This document shows positions 1 through 11,600 of a stretch of DNA of 64,000 bases, piece after piece; position 1 is the first letter of the stretch, and every line of letters starts with the position of its first letter. Source of the stretch: Apiotrichum sp. Y4204 (lineage: Eukaryota; Basidiomycota; Tremellomycetes; Trichosporonales; Trichosporonaceae); contig JAMYHL010000058.1 of assembly GCA_025531455.1 (NCBI GenBank), forward strand, positions 221,604 through 285,603. The letters run 5' to 3'. The position numbers and the translations under genes were made by a program. Under the pieces are notes generated by a model that saw nothing but the letters and a program-made list of their open reading frames with translations, was not told the DNA's origin and searched no databases.

Positions 1-72
1 ACTACACGCTCCTTCCACTACCACTCCCTCTCCTGAACACTTCCCCTCGACCCTAAACCGTCTCTCCACACG

Positions 73-1074
73 ATGGTCAACCTCTCCTCGCTCTTCGTCG
101 GCCTTCTCGCGGCCGCCCCGGCCCTCGCACACATGGAAATGGCGTGGCCCCCCGCCCTCCGCAACAAGGGCAACAAGTTCACCACAAACCCAGACTACGA
201 CTATGTCAGCCCGCTCGCGGCTTCCGGGGCCAATTTCCCGTGCAAGGGCCACCACAGCGTGCTCGGCTCGCCGCAGGGCCAGGTGGTCGCCACCTGGTCG
301 CAGGGCGGGGTGTACAACATGACGATTCAGGGCAGCGCAGTCCACGGCGGCGGCTCGTGCCAGGCCTCTCTGTCCTACGACCAGGGCCGCACTTTTACGG
401 CCATCAAGACATGGATCGGTAACTGCCCCATACAGGGCTCGGGCACGTGGTCGTTTACTGTTCCCGGCGACGCACCCGTCGGCGACGCGCTCTTCGCCTG
501 GTCGTGGTTCAACAGAATTGGCGCACGCGAAATGTACATGAACTGCGCGTCCGTTTCCGTCAAGCCCGGCTCTGGCTCTAGCGCGGCGTCCACTCCCTGG
601 GCGAAGCGCCCCGAGATCTTCAAGGCGAATATCGGGAACGGTTGCGCAACCCTCGAGATGAAAGACGTCATGATCCCCAACCCGGGCCCCGACGTCGTGT
701 TGGCCGGTAACCCGACAACAGACCCCGTGGGCAACTGCGGCCCGAAGGCTCCTCCCGTCCTCGTCGTCAGCACTTCGGCTTCGACCAAACCCGCAGCGAG
801 CTCTCCAAGCACTTCCACAAAGCCCGCCACAAGCTCCACAAAGCCCGCCACGACCTCCAAGGCTGCGGTGCCCTCCCCGCCCCCCACGACGACCACCAAG
901 GCCCCGCCCTCGCCCCCGCCCTCGTGCCTCAACGATCCCGCAGTCCAGAAGGCCATCGCCGAGGCCTACACCCGCGGCCTTGTCGCCGGCGGATACGCGC
1001 ACTCAAAGTCGGCCACCGCTGCCGCCACCGGCGCGGCCCGCCACAAGCGCGCCCGCCACGCGCGCTCCCACTAA
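73..1074 (+). CDS. Secreted AA11-type lytic polysaccharide monooxygenase (chitin-active family)
   Basis: Intronless, 333 codons. Residues 1-19 form a typical signal peptide ending in Ala-Leu-Ala. Cleavage there leaves His20 as the mature N-terminus, followed by Met-Glu-Met, as copper-brace LPMOs require. The second copper histidine is His91 in HGGGSCQ, and the axial tyrosine is probably Tyr155 in EMYMNCA. FPCK (55-58), SCQASLSYD and the GNCP segment give the spaced cysteines of AA11 enzymes. The catalytic domain covers about residues 20-166. It is followed by a Ser/Thr/Pro/Lys linker (about 235-285), a short conserved-looking tail with one Cys (CLNDP) and a very basic end. AA11 enzymes oxidatively cleave chitin. 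That the target here is fungal wall or environmental chitin is inference. The ATG at 73 is the only start that gives the signal peptide. Confidence 0.9.
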   Translation: MVNLSSLFVGLLAAAPALAHMEMAWPPALRNKGNKFTTNPDYDYVSPLAASGANFPCKGHHSVLGSPQGQVVATWSQGGVYNMTIQGSAVHGGGSCQASLSYDQGRTFTAIKTWIGNCPIQGSGTWSFTVPGDAPVGDALFAWSWFNRIGAREMYMNCASVSVKPGSGSSAASTPWAKRPEIFKANIGNGCATLEMKDVMIPNPGPDVVLAGNPTTDPVGNCGPKAPPVLVVSTSASTKPAASSPSTSTKPATSSTKPATTSKAAVPSPPPTTTTKAPPSPPPSCLNDPAVQKAIAEAYTRGLVAGGYAHSKSATAAATGAARHKRARHARSH

Positions 1075-1697
1075 GAACTTTTAACCGTTAACTGTTTCAA
1101 AGGGCCTCAAAGAGGGAGTTTTACTATGTTTTCGGTGTTGAGTGACGGGCGCGGGTCGCCCGTCGCTTTTTTTTTTTTTTTTGTAGCTGTTCTTTTGGTG
1201 TGCTTCGGCCGTGTCATTTGTTTTTTACAGTATTGTTGATGAATATTCGAAAAATCTGAATTTATGGTGTCCATGATGATTGTGGGGTGCTGGCACTGGA
1301 CAGGCGGAAGAGTTGTGTAGTATAGTTGGAAGCGGCGTCTCGTTTGGGGAAGGAGGGGGTTGCGCAGAGGTGACCGGACTGATTGATCTTGGTACGGAGC
1401 TTCTTGAAGAGTCACTCCTTCGTTTTACTCGAAGTGCTTAAGCCGACTCGGAGCCCCTGCTTGTCTTGGCCTTTGACAAGAACAAAAGTATGTACTGCAG
1501 CATACAGAATGTACGGCACAGTCTCTTCACTGAGGTGATGTACTTCTCGTTCGCCATGTGTCAAGCTCACCTGGATCGTTCACCTGCTCGTCAGAAGTCA
1601 GCCGTGCTTAGCAACTTCCATAAAAGTACATGCATTACGCCCACAGATCGAGACGCTACGTCCACCCCACATCCCCCTAGCATACAAAACAACGGCT
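1075..1697. other. Convergent 3' intergenic spacer
   Basis: Tail-to-tail spacer between the AA11 gene and the SNT2-like gene. Apart from the hairpin and T-run at 1144-1182, I see no coding potential. Confidence 0.6.
1144..1182 (+). terminator. GC-rich hairpin followed by a T16 run
   Basis: Arms GACGGGC (1144-1150) and GCCCGTC (1158-1164) can pair across a 7-nt loop and are followed at once by sixteen T (1167-1182). This resembles an intrinsic or Pol III-style terminator in form and lies about 70 nt past the AA11 stop codon. Pol II termination in fungi does not normally need such a structure, so a functional role is uncertain. Confidence 0.3.
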
Positions 1698-4600
1698 CTA
1701 TCTCACCGGCTCGGTGAGGGACGCAACGGGGCCAGCACCTGCACCCCTGGCAGCAAACCAACAGCGGTGGCAGCTGGAGCCATGCCACATCGGCGAGACG
1801 TCGATGCCGCAGGAGAGGCAGGTCCGGTGGTGGACTACCGGCTTCACCTCGGCACCACCGTTGATCTGGGGAGGGGGGACATCTCCGTCCACGTCCATCG
1901 CCTCGGCCTTCTCAGCCGCCTCGGCCTCCTTGACACGATCCTCCACGACATCCAGGCGCTGCGCTTTGCGTAACAGCGCAAAGCCCTCCGTCGACGGAAT
2001 AGTCTTGTACAGGCTCGTGTACACGTGGAGCGCGTTCTCGCCAGCTTCGGGGTCGACCTCGAACATGTCGTGGATGACACGCCCCGAGAGATCGTGGTTT
2101 TTGCACCACACTCCTGGAGTCATGACGCCGGCTTCGTCCTTGAACTTGGCTATGCTGGCGACCTCGCGCTTGCCGGGCTTGACGAGTGTAATCTCAAAGC
2201 CGAGCTTATAGCCAGCGAGCCAGGCGCACGACACATGCACGTCCATTCCGCAGTCCGAGCATTGAACCGTCGCGCCGTCTTCCTGCATGCAGAGCCCGCA
2301 TGGTGCGTCCCACCTCTCATCGGCGATCGTGCTCACTCCCTCCACCGCCTTGAACGTGTTTCCGTTGGTGTACTGCACTTCCGGGTGCCACGTCGCACAG
2401 AGCACATGTGCCCATTGGCATCCCTCGGTCGGTTTCATGACCGACAGCAGGTCAAAGTCGGCGGGCTGTTTCTTGCTCTTGATGCGAGAGGTCAACAAGG
2501 AGTTGTCACGCGGGCATATCATGCAGCGCGGCTCGATGTGTGTTTCTTCGTTGCGAGCGTTGGCGCACAGCTCGCACTCCCAGTCCGGGCCCATCTCCTC
2601 TGGGGGAATGCCGTAGCATCCTGGGTTGGGGTTAACTGCAGCTCGAAGACCTAAAGCTGGCACTCACCACTGTGGGCCGAGAATGTGCACGTCTTGCACC
2701 GTGCCATGGCAGCCTTGGGCTCCATCTTGCGGCAGCAGACACACGGGGGAAGTTTCGGCGCAGGCTGCGGGGCAGGGGTCGAGGCCCCGCTTCCAGTGTC
2801 CCCCTTTGCACGCTTGCCCTTCTGGGGCTTGTCGCCTCCGCGAGGACCTTTAGCGTCCTCTGCCTTGGTAAACGAAATGACACCATACTTGCGGTAGTTT
2901 GAGCCGCATGACTCGCACATCGCGTTGCCTTGCAGCAGGCCACGCGGGCACTTCCACCACACGTTCGAGGTTCGTGTCGAGCAGGCCGCGCACTGCATGC
3001 GGTTCTCCGACACAAAGGCCGCGTTGTACAGTGAGCCCTCGTCGTCAGAAACTTCAGACTCCGCACGTGAGCGGATCTTGCCCAACGACGGCGGACCGAG
3101 AGTGCCACGGTTGTTACGTGCGTGAGCAGCGTGCACCTTGCGGTGCTGGCGAATCAGGTCGTTTTCCGTCTTGAGCTTCTTGTTCTTCCACATGTAGGAG
3201 AATCGAAGCACCTCAGACGGGCGTTTGCCAAGCGCCTTGCCCGTGGCGTGCGCGTTGAGACCACCATAGACATCCAACATTTGCTCAAATACGCGCGTCT
3301 CCTCAGCAGTCCACTGTACGTCAGCTTGGGGACTCGATGGGCACTCAGCTCACCTCGATAGGGTTGAAGTCTGCCAGTTTGAGCGACTGCATATGCTGTA
3401 ATGCCTTTTCGGACCCCATAGCCGTGAATGCCTCGACCGCCTTGTTCATACGCCGAACATCGTACGCCGGAACAGGCATTTTGAGCTTCATCTCCCGCTC
3501 CATGTAATTCGTAACTGGGAGTTAACAGCGTCAGTGCGTAAACTCACGTTCGTCGCTCGGTTTGCTGATAAGGGTTATTGTTGACTCGTGCTTCTTCTCT
3601 CCCGGGTCGTATCCACGTTCCACTGGCGGTCAGTATAGTCCTACCGTTCGACCTCACATATCATACGCGACGGCCCGGCAGGCGTCAGCTGCACGGCCTG
3701 GCGCTTTTCTTCGGCACGCGCCTGCTCCTCGACAGTCATGACGTTGCACTGGTACTTTGTCCCGACTCGTGTGACGGCACGGGGGTAGATGAGGTCCTCG
3801 GGGTTGATAGTGTCCTCCACATTGGTGTATAGGCTGCGGTGAGCACAGAGTTTTCTCCGCGATGGTCGCCAGCATCACCAAGACCTACCCAAAATACCGC
3901 CATGCCCAGCCGCGAAACATGACCTCTGGTGTGTCTTTGATGACGTGTTTTTCCTTCTTGCCACCCTTTCCTCGAGAAGGAACCGAAGTGCCGTTCAGAC
4001 CAAAGCGGTATTTTTCAGACTCGACATCCTTGCGACGCTGGATACTACATGCCAAACATGCCCAGGAGTAGCCCTTTGCCGGCTTGGCCAGCAGCGGCGG
4101 GGTGAGGCATTGCATGTGGTAGAATTGTTTGCAGAGTCTAGTGGTGTCAGCTCGGACCTCCTGTTGGTGGGCTAGTACTCACTCGCAGCGGACGGACAAC
4201 AGGGTTGACGCCCACTGGTTGCAGATAGCGCAACACTTGTACGCATCCAGGAGGTCCGAGACCATCTCCTTCTCCGTGACGAGGTACTCGTAGCGCTGCA
4301 GCAAAACTTCCTTCACATGAGGGGGGACTGGTGGTGTTAGTGTGTGAGTTTGTGAGTGGTGGTAAACGGCTGGGACACCTTTGGTGGTGTTCGCACAATG
4401 TGTGTTTCACCAGTCAGTGTGTGATTGCGGAAACGTACTGTTGGTGACATCGGAGGTGCGGAGCATCTCGTATTCGCGCTTGATATACGGGTCGAAGAAC
4501 TTTTGAAAGTAGAAGTGATCCGGAGTATGCTTCCACTTGATGAGGTCCTCGATCCTGTCCTTGTGCTTGACATAGCATTTCCCGCGCACGACCGATATAG

Positions 4601-5118
4601 GTTCCACAATGGTATGAATGGTGGCGAGCAGGAGGCGAAAGTCGGACATCTGGCGTCCAGATATCTATTCTGTGTGAGCGAGTGGGGATGAAAGGAAGCA
4701 AGCTGTCTGGAGGCTGAAGAGCGCTCCCTTGCTAATACTCACGTCGCTCGGGCGGTAATAGAGAGACAGTCGAACATGCAGCTCGTTCTTGAGCTTTGAG
4801 GAGCTGCGCACCTTGGCAGCTCCAGGCGGCAAGAAGTCCAAGATGCGGGCGACAAAGTACGGTGAGCCTGGATGTCAGAAACAGGTATCGTTGGCCATAG
4901 TCCCGAAAGAACGGGCTGTTGAGGAAGAGGGTTTCGTCGACGTACCGTCGCGGTCAGCCCATCGTGATGCCATGTAGACATGGTCTGCGAGTCAGCTTCC
5001 TATCAGACGTGACAAGCTCACCATTTACATGCACTGTTTCGCCGTTAGCAGCGCTTGCTGAATGGACAGCAAAGCCCTGTTGTGCCATCTCGTTTGCACG
5101 AGATGGTGGAGGCGGCAT
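1698..5118 (-). CDS. SNT2: SNT2-like chromatin reader: BAH, PHD, SANT, GATA-like finger, extended PHD
   Basis: Spliced gene read leftward from ATG at 5118-5116 (MPPPPSRANEM). Short introns interrupt it, for example the donor after the first 99-nt exon and the donor near 4744. Domains in order: a BAH domain (about 5020-4440, with DHVYMASRW, VARILDFLPP and RLSLYYRPSD); a PHD finger (about 4240-3990, CAICNQW then FYHMQC and WACLAC); an ELM2-like linker (3840-3400); a SANT/Myb domain (about 3315-3170, WTAEETRVFEQ); a GATA-like finger (about 3000-2890, CAAC then CESC); an extended PHD (2760-2090, with CAIC-like pairs, a WAHVLCATW core and HVSCAW); and a C-terminal GATA-like CLSC...CHRC motif near 1770. 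This order matches yeast Snt2, a histone-H3 reader in Rpd3/Ecm5-type deacetylase complexes acting in stress gene control. An in-frame upstream ATG exists at 5202; I chose 5118 because the extra residues are Gln/Leu repeats. The exact exon ends were inferred by eye. Confidence 0.85.
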
Positions 5119-7263
5119 GGTGGAGAGATGGGTGGTGACGAGAAGCAAAAGTTGTTGTTGTTGCAAGTCGTTGCAACTCGAGTGTGTTTGAGAGTAATGC
5201 AAAGTGGTGAAATGAGATCAGACTTTGGAGATTGCAAGTGTCCGTCTGCGGCGGCGCCGTTTTTGTGATGGCGGTGATTGTAAGAATAATGGTGATGTCG
5301 GCGGTTGTTGCGATTGCTGTTTGGGAGTCAACGGGGGGTTTACGCGTCCTAAGGTCGTGCTCGATCGATTGCGGCAGCTGGCTAGCGTTGGCTGACTGTG
5401 AGGGTCTGGGCGGTGCGCGAACGAGCGGTTGCACCGGTTGCAGCGGCGGGGACCAGACGGACGTTCGATGCCTCGATGTATTCGGGCCGCCTACAAGAGG
5501 GCGCTGCTGGCCGCGGAGACAGGTAATGTAACGCGCGAGCAGAGACACAAACTGTTCGAGAAAGACGAGGAGTGAGATGGATGAGGTGAAAGTACAAAGA
5601 AAGTAATAGGAGAGAAGACGAAGGAGGCCGGGCTGACTTGTGTCCACAATGGCTGCAATTGTAGACTACTAAGGACGAGTTGCAGGAGTCGGAGAGAGAA
5701 GGAGAGAGAAAGAGTTTCACCGATACAGGACGGCGCAGATGGGAGCGGCGACGTTGGCCCCCCGTTGGCCTTTGGTTCTCAGGCTGAGCCCAACGCCTGC
5801 AGCGCCTTGACTGGCGCGCTGGAGGCTGCTAGGACACAGCTGCACATCATGTGCTTGCATGCACAAGTACCAAGTGCCAGATTACCAGATGACTACGGAT
5901 GAGGACAACTAAGGTATAGGCAGAGTACATCCGAGTTACTTGGAAACAGAGGTCGTCAAACAGTCCAGAATGCCACAGGAATGCGTGATCGTTTCACTCC
6001 AAGCCGCTCCCGAATCGAATGACATAGCTTATGCGCACTACAGCGATGCTGAAAGAATGTTTATTTGGAGCCCGGCTCTGGAGTGAAGAGTACGATCTTT
6101 CACTCGGTATGCAAACTGACGGAGAATGTTGGGGCCTGGGGGGTATCCTCATATTTGGTCCGTGGTTGCACGATCAGAACACGCCTTTGTCACAGTATGG
6201 ATCTGAAGTTGGGAGATGCATTCTCCGGGACGTCCAGTGGCGAGGAAGGCGCGAAGCTATCGCGTCCCGTGTCCTCGTTATCAATTGTAAAGTAAAAAAG
6301 ACAGGAGGAGACTGAGTGTAGAGACCACTCTGGCGGACGAATGTCATATTCGCGCGGATGAAGACGCGGTCCCAGAATGGTGGATCCCCATTCACGCGTC
6401 CACAAGTACGCTCTGCCCCCGTCTTTCGTAGTCAAAAGTGGCATGAATAGGAAGCTGTTGATAGCGTGCGTCGACTGACGTTGGACAAAACAAAAAGTAA
6501 CATTGAGGATGCGGTTGAAACTGCTGGATGATAGAAGAGATGGAGAGGAAAATGCTGACCTGACAAGGCCGCGTTCCCAACATTAGCGATGATGTCTTTT
6601 GTGTGATGACTTTCGCGCTCTCATTCGATCCTTCCCTCTCGCGTTCCCTCCCTCTCCGCTCTCTCCGCCTTTCCCCTCTCCTGCCACGTCTCTTTTCGAT
6701 CCGTTATTTCCGCGGACGAACTCTTTTTTCTTCACTTTGACGATGCGGTGCGGAGAGAGACGCGACCTCCGTACCATTTTTTCTAATGACGTGTACTTGT
6801 AAATGCAATGGGTGGATGGGTTGATATTGCTGCTCTTTACCGCCGAGTTAACTCCACGAGGCCACCTCTCTGACTCTTAGAATATCCCTTATGTAATACC
6901 TACAATCTCATGATGAGTGACGACCTCGGGTAAAAGTAAAGAGGGGTGACGAATGGCAGTTGGATGCTACGGTGGGAGGCAAAAAGAGGAGCAGGATGGG
7001 AGCAGTTGGCCGCAATAGCCGGGCCACGATGGAGAGGGAGAGATTGTGTCGGCCGGCACACAGCACCCTGCTCGCTCCGACGAGGGCCGAGAGCTCCAGA
7101 GCTCCCACCAGCCCCACGGTGGGACCCACCACCCCAGAGAGGCCCCTCCGGCACCAACTTGCTCGCCTCGGCTCGCCTACATCTTCACGACAACGCCTCA
7201 CTCGTACCTCTACGTCCATTTCGTCTCCTCTCTCCATCTCTTTGTACCGTCTACTCCACCACA
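5119..7263. other. Divergent promoter region between SNT2-like gene and ETFA
   Basis: 2.1 kb between two outward-facing starts. A CT-rich tract at about 6620-6690 and the block just before 7264 look like pyrimidine-rich leader sequence. The open frames here (for example 6031-6315) lack domain signals and the G/C third-position bias of the neighbouring genes. I see no gene. Confidence 0.5.
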
Positions 7264-8687
7264 ATGTTCGTCCGTTCGTCTGCCCGCATCGCCCGCACCG
7301 CCTCGACCCTCGCTGGCCGTCGCTTCGCATCCTCCCTCGTCTTCCTCGAGCAGAAGGGCGGCAAGCTCAACGACGCGGCTCTCTGCGCCGTCACGGCCGC
7401 ACAGTCGGTTGGCGGTGACGTGAGTTTAGGAAGGAGAGAGGATAGAGCAACAATGTGCAGGGGATAATGAGGAGCCGCCTCCTCTTTGGCTCTCTGCTGC
7501 TTGCTCTACACACACTGCGTGCAGCACGCTGACGTTCCCAGGTTGCCGGCATTGTCATTGGTTCCAAGGCCGACGTTGATGGCGTTCTCGAGGAGGTTAA
7601 GAAGTGAGACTCCGATTTCCACCCGACCTCCATCACACCTTTCCCACTTGGCCACATACTCACACCTCTTTAGGATCGACGGTCTCTCCAAGGTCTACAC
7701 CGCCGCCTCGGACGCCTACGCCAACGGCATCGCCGAGAGTGAGTAGGACGTCGCCGTCGGCTAACTCGCTTTCGTCTATGTGCTAACAGCCGAACCGTAG
7801 ATGTCACTCCTCTGCTTGCCGATGTTATCCCCTCCAAGTCGGTCACCCACCTCTTCGGCGCTCACACCGCCGCCGGCAAGAACATCTTCCCCCGTCTCGC
7901 CGGTGTCCTTGACGTTTCTATGGTGAGTGCATGCGGGAAAGAAGTGGGAGGGAAGACGGAACAGGTCGACTGGTGAAGGTGTTTCCAACATTCATGATTC
8001 TAATAACAGATCTCGGACATTGTCGCGCTCGAGGGTGAGGACACCTTCACCCGCCCGATCTACGCCGGTAACGCCATCCTCAAGGTCAAGTCCGGAGACA
8101 AGGACAAGGTCAAGCTCGTCACCGTCCGCTCGACCGCCTTCAACAAGGCCAAGACTGAGGGTGGCTCGGCTGCCGTTGAGGAGGTCTCCCCCACTGAGCC
8201 TAAGTGTGAGTAGTGGAGAGCAGCGCGATAACCTGGAGGACGAGATGTGCTGACATTTTCAGCGGACACCAAGTTTGTCTCGGAGGAGCTCGTCGTCTCG
8301 TCGCGTCCCGACCTCGGCTCCGCCGCCAAGGTTGTCTCGGGTGGCCGTGCCCTCAAGTCGAAGGAGAGCTTCGAGTCGGTCCTTGACCCCCTTGCCGACG
8401 CCCTCGGTGCCGCCGTCGGTGCCTCGCGTGCCGCCGTCGACGCCGGCTACGCCGACAACTCGCTCCAGGTCGGCCAGACCGGCAAGGTCGTCGCCCCCGA
8501 GCTCTACGTCGCCGTCGGTATCTCGGGTGCCATCCAGCACCTTGCCGGTATGAAGGAGTCCAAGCTCATTGTTGCCATCAACAAGGACCCCGACGCCCCC
8601 ATCTTCCAGGTTGCCGACGTTGGTCTCGTTGCTGACCTCTTCGAGGCCGTTCCCGAGCTCGTCAAGGCCGTCGAGGCCGCCAAGTAG
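7264..8687 (+). CDS. ETFA: Electron transfer flavoprotein alpha subunit, mitochondrial
   Basis: Six exons. Exon 1 is 7264-7419; later exons start at 7542, after the acceptors near 7674 and 7800, and at about 8010 and 8262. An Arg/Ser/Ala-rich, acid-free leader ([20 protein letters not shown]) is a matrix targeting peptide. The N-terminal ETF domain reads [20 protein letters not shown], and later [20 protein letters not shown]. The C-terminal FAD-binding domain from 8262 holds the family signature ([55 protein letters not shown]). The alpha subunit binds FAD, pairs with ETF-beta, and carries electrons from acyl-CoA and other matrix dehydrogenases to ETF-ubiquinone oxidoreductase. The last exon is complete to TAG at 8685. 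No beta subunit is adjacent. Confidence 0.96.
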
Positions 8688-11600
8688 AGAAAAAACGCGA
8701 CACTTGTGTTCATAGGCGTGCATTGAATGCATGGAGAAGATCTAGCTGATGGGCAGAGGCCCGGATAGGGAGGTTGGTAGTCAACGTAGAGATTGTGCGT
8801 ATCTTATGGGGGTTGGAGAGCATTCGGATCAAGGTGCTCGGGGTTCGGATTAGCACCAACCGCGATTCCCGATGCGCCGGAGCACGGCTGAGGCAGGAGA
8901 GGCAAGATGGATCATCACGACGCGCAATGCGTTGTGTACGCAATGCTGATGATGCCGCTCTCATCTCGATCTAGATCCTCAGCGCATAGGATTGCGCATC
9001 AACGGGCGCGGGTATCGCACACCATCTGTGGTGGTGTTGTGTATCCACATTATCCAGCACATCGCCAAGATCCAAGAACCATAGAACCAGGATTGATTGA
9101 TATGGGTGCGGAGATTGTGTGGAGTGGACGGACCTGATCGGCCGAGCGAGCAAACAGCCGAGGTCGCGATTATCGAGAGCCGCTTGAGTTGATAATGATC
9201 GTTGACATGAGGATATACAGAGTAGAAAGATTGCGGGGTGTGTTTTGTTGTGGTATTGATTTTTGGACTTTTCGGGTTTGTTTTTCCTATGTTTTTCTTC
9301 TGCTCCTGTGCTTTGTTTTTGGTTTAAACGTCTCGTGCTTCCTCTGCTTCGGGGCTCTAACGCGATCAATGGTCTGTTCATCGCAGCGCATCAACGTTCT
9401 GTGCCGCTCCCGGGCCCGAGTAGTCTGACGATGCCCTCGGGCCAGCAGCAAGTCCACATGCTCAACTCTCGACGCCGGCTTCCCGAAAGCAGTACGGAGC
9501 CCCTACTTGTATGATATGGACCAGTAGGGTGTTATGTGCTTCGGGGAGGGGATCGGGGTGTCTGGTGACTCGCAGTTCTCGGTTGCGGAGGGGCAGTTCC
9601 TTGATTGCGAGATGCGACGGATTCTTTGGCCCATTCTGGCCTGGACAGTTGATTCTTGCAGCTTATCCATAAAAACACCTACAGCGGTACTACAGTACGT
9701 ATAGCGCGGATGACACCAGCCTTGGAACAATACCCCAAAGATGCCGAGTGGAGATGACAGCCCCTAAGAAGCGTGAGTTAGCGACAACTGCCCCACGAAC
9801 AAAACAACCCATCCGAGCACGGCCCGAAACCCAGTGAGCCACCACAGCAAGGCAGCAAACGAGAGTGCGAGTGAGGATGGCATGCTGCCTACTCTGCCGT
9901 GCAACCTCACACACACGCTAGTGGCCCGCACAATATCAAACGGCCGACAGTGCCTTGTTCCCGGGCTCTGTCAGACTGTCGCATGGACGTTCCGGCAATT
10001 CGCTCGACCGATATCTTCGTATCCGCGTGCGATGTGACTGCACCTCAGCATCTTGGCCGACAATACCTACAAGGACACGCGGAGACTGGATTGTCTCGTG
10101 ATGCAGAAGCTGTCAGTCATCGTGTTGATCAATTGTCAGTCTCATTTACTCGCCGTACGTCAATGGGGGAACGTGTTGCGCCATTACATCATCCATTGCC
10201 TCGTTGACATCTCCAAGACAAGCCCGAACGCCTCGAGACTTGTCATATCCCATACCATCCTTCGACATTCAGACATATAAGCACTCCCCTGCCCACTCAT
10301 GTAATGGCGCCTTCCCCCCATCTATATCACTGCGTGGAGGAAGACGTGATGCACATGGTGATAGGAGTCAGCCGGGTTTCAAACATCACAGCGATAAGCC
10401 GGGTCTCAAACTATCACGTCAGGTAAGACCGCGGCGTGAGAACTCTCCAGGACGCTGTCGTCAGCTGCACGCAAAGGTGTCAGTCAGTAATAGCCAGTCA
10501 GTCGGAGCAGGCGTCCTTGCAGGCCTTGCGCTCATCCCCTCTTGCGATCAGCACCAGATTGTCGCGCCACACGCAAAATGTGCGGCGCCCCGGCGCTGTG
10601 TCACCCACTCGCGGCTCCACTGACGCTATCGGCTGTTTCACGCAGTGGCATCACACGGTGGACACCAACCAGTGCGTTCCGATACCACAGACACAGGCTG
10701 TCAGCGAGTGAGTGTATGGGATGCAGGAGTGTGTGCGTGATAGTAAGAAGAGTCGTTTGACGAAGAGAGGAATGACGAAAGCGAGTCGGCTTGTCGTCCA
10801 CTGAAGCGCCGTCCACTGTTTTGACAGACACCACTTCTGCTGGGAATGAGGATAGGCTGGGGACTCCACAAAGGATTCCCGGATATACGGATCCTGCCGG
10901 ACTTCCAGGGTATCCTTGGGGCCACAGGGACACGATGACGCAATCGCTAAGCGCTGAGCGAAAAGTGCTTTTTTTTTTTTTTCGAACGGGCGGGCCATGT
11001 TTTATGCTGCATACTGCATGCTGTACCGTATTTCGAAGTCCGGAAGTCCGCGCGGCGTCGGAGTAGGATCGCAGGGCATTATAGGAGAGCAAGGGTGCGG
11101 CGATGATTTCGAAGGCGGGGCACATGGTGAGCAGGGTGCGGAATGGGGTACACGGGGCCACCGGGTCGAGCTGCCCACGGAGAATAGAGGTTTGATTGCG
11201 GAGCATGGTCGAGGGGATATGGGACCTGACCTGATAGCGTTGATTGCCGATGCATGCCGAGGGCCGACGCTGGCGATAAGACCGATCACGATGCTGGAAC
11301 CCCGCTCGCTTGTCGTCGCGTCGTCGCTGCCAAGCATGGTGGCGAGGCGACGTCGCGTCGCGAGTGAGCCCGCACAGGCGTCGTTCGCCATGTTTTGGTT
11401 CAGGAAGCAGCCAGGTGAACATGATAATAACTCGCGACTCGCGCCACCCTCGCCTGCACGGTGCCTTCTCAGCTCGAGGCGTGGAGGCTTCGCGACTGCT
11501 CCAGGACCGACACAAACAGTCGGCATGCATCTGTCAATAACCTGCAGCGTACAGCTCGATAGCAACGTTCCTGTTGCGAGCAGCGGCAGGCACACCCCAC

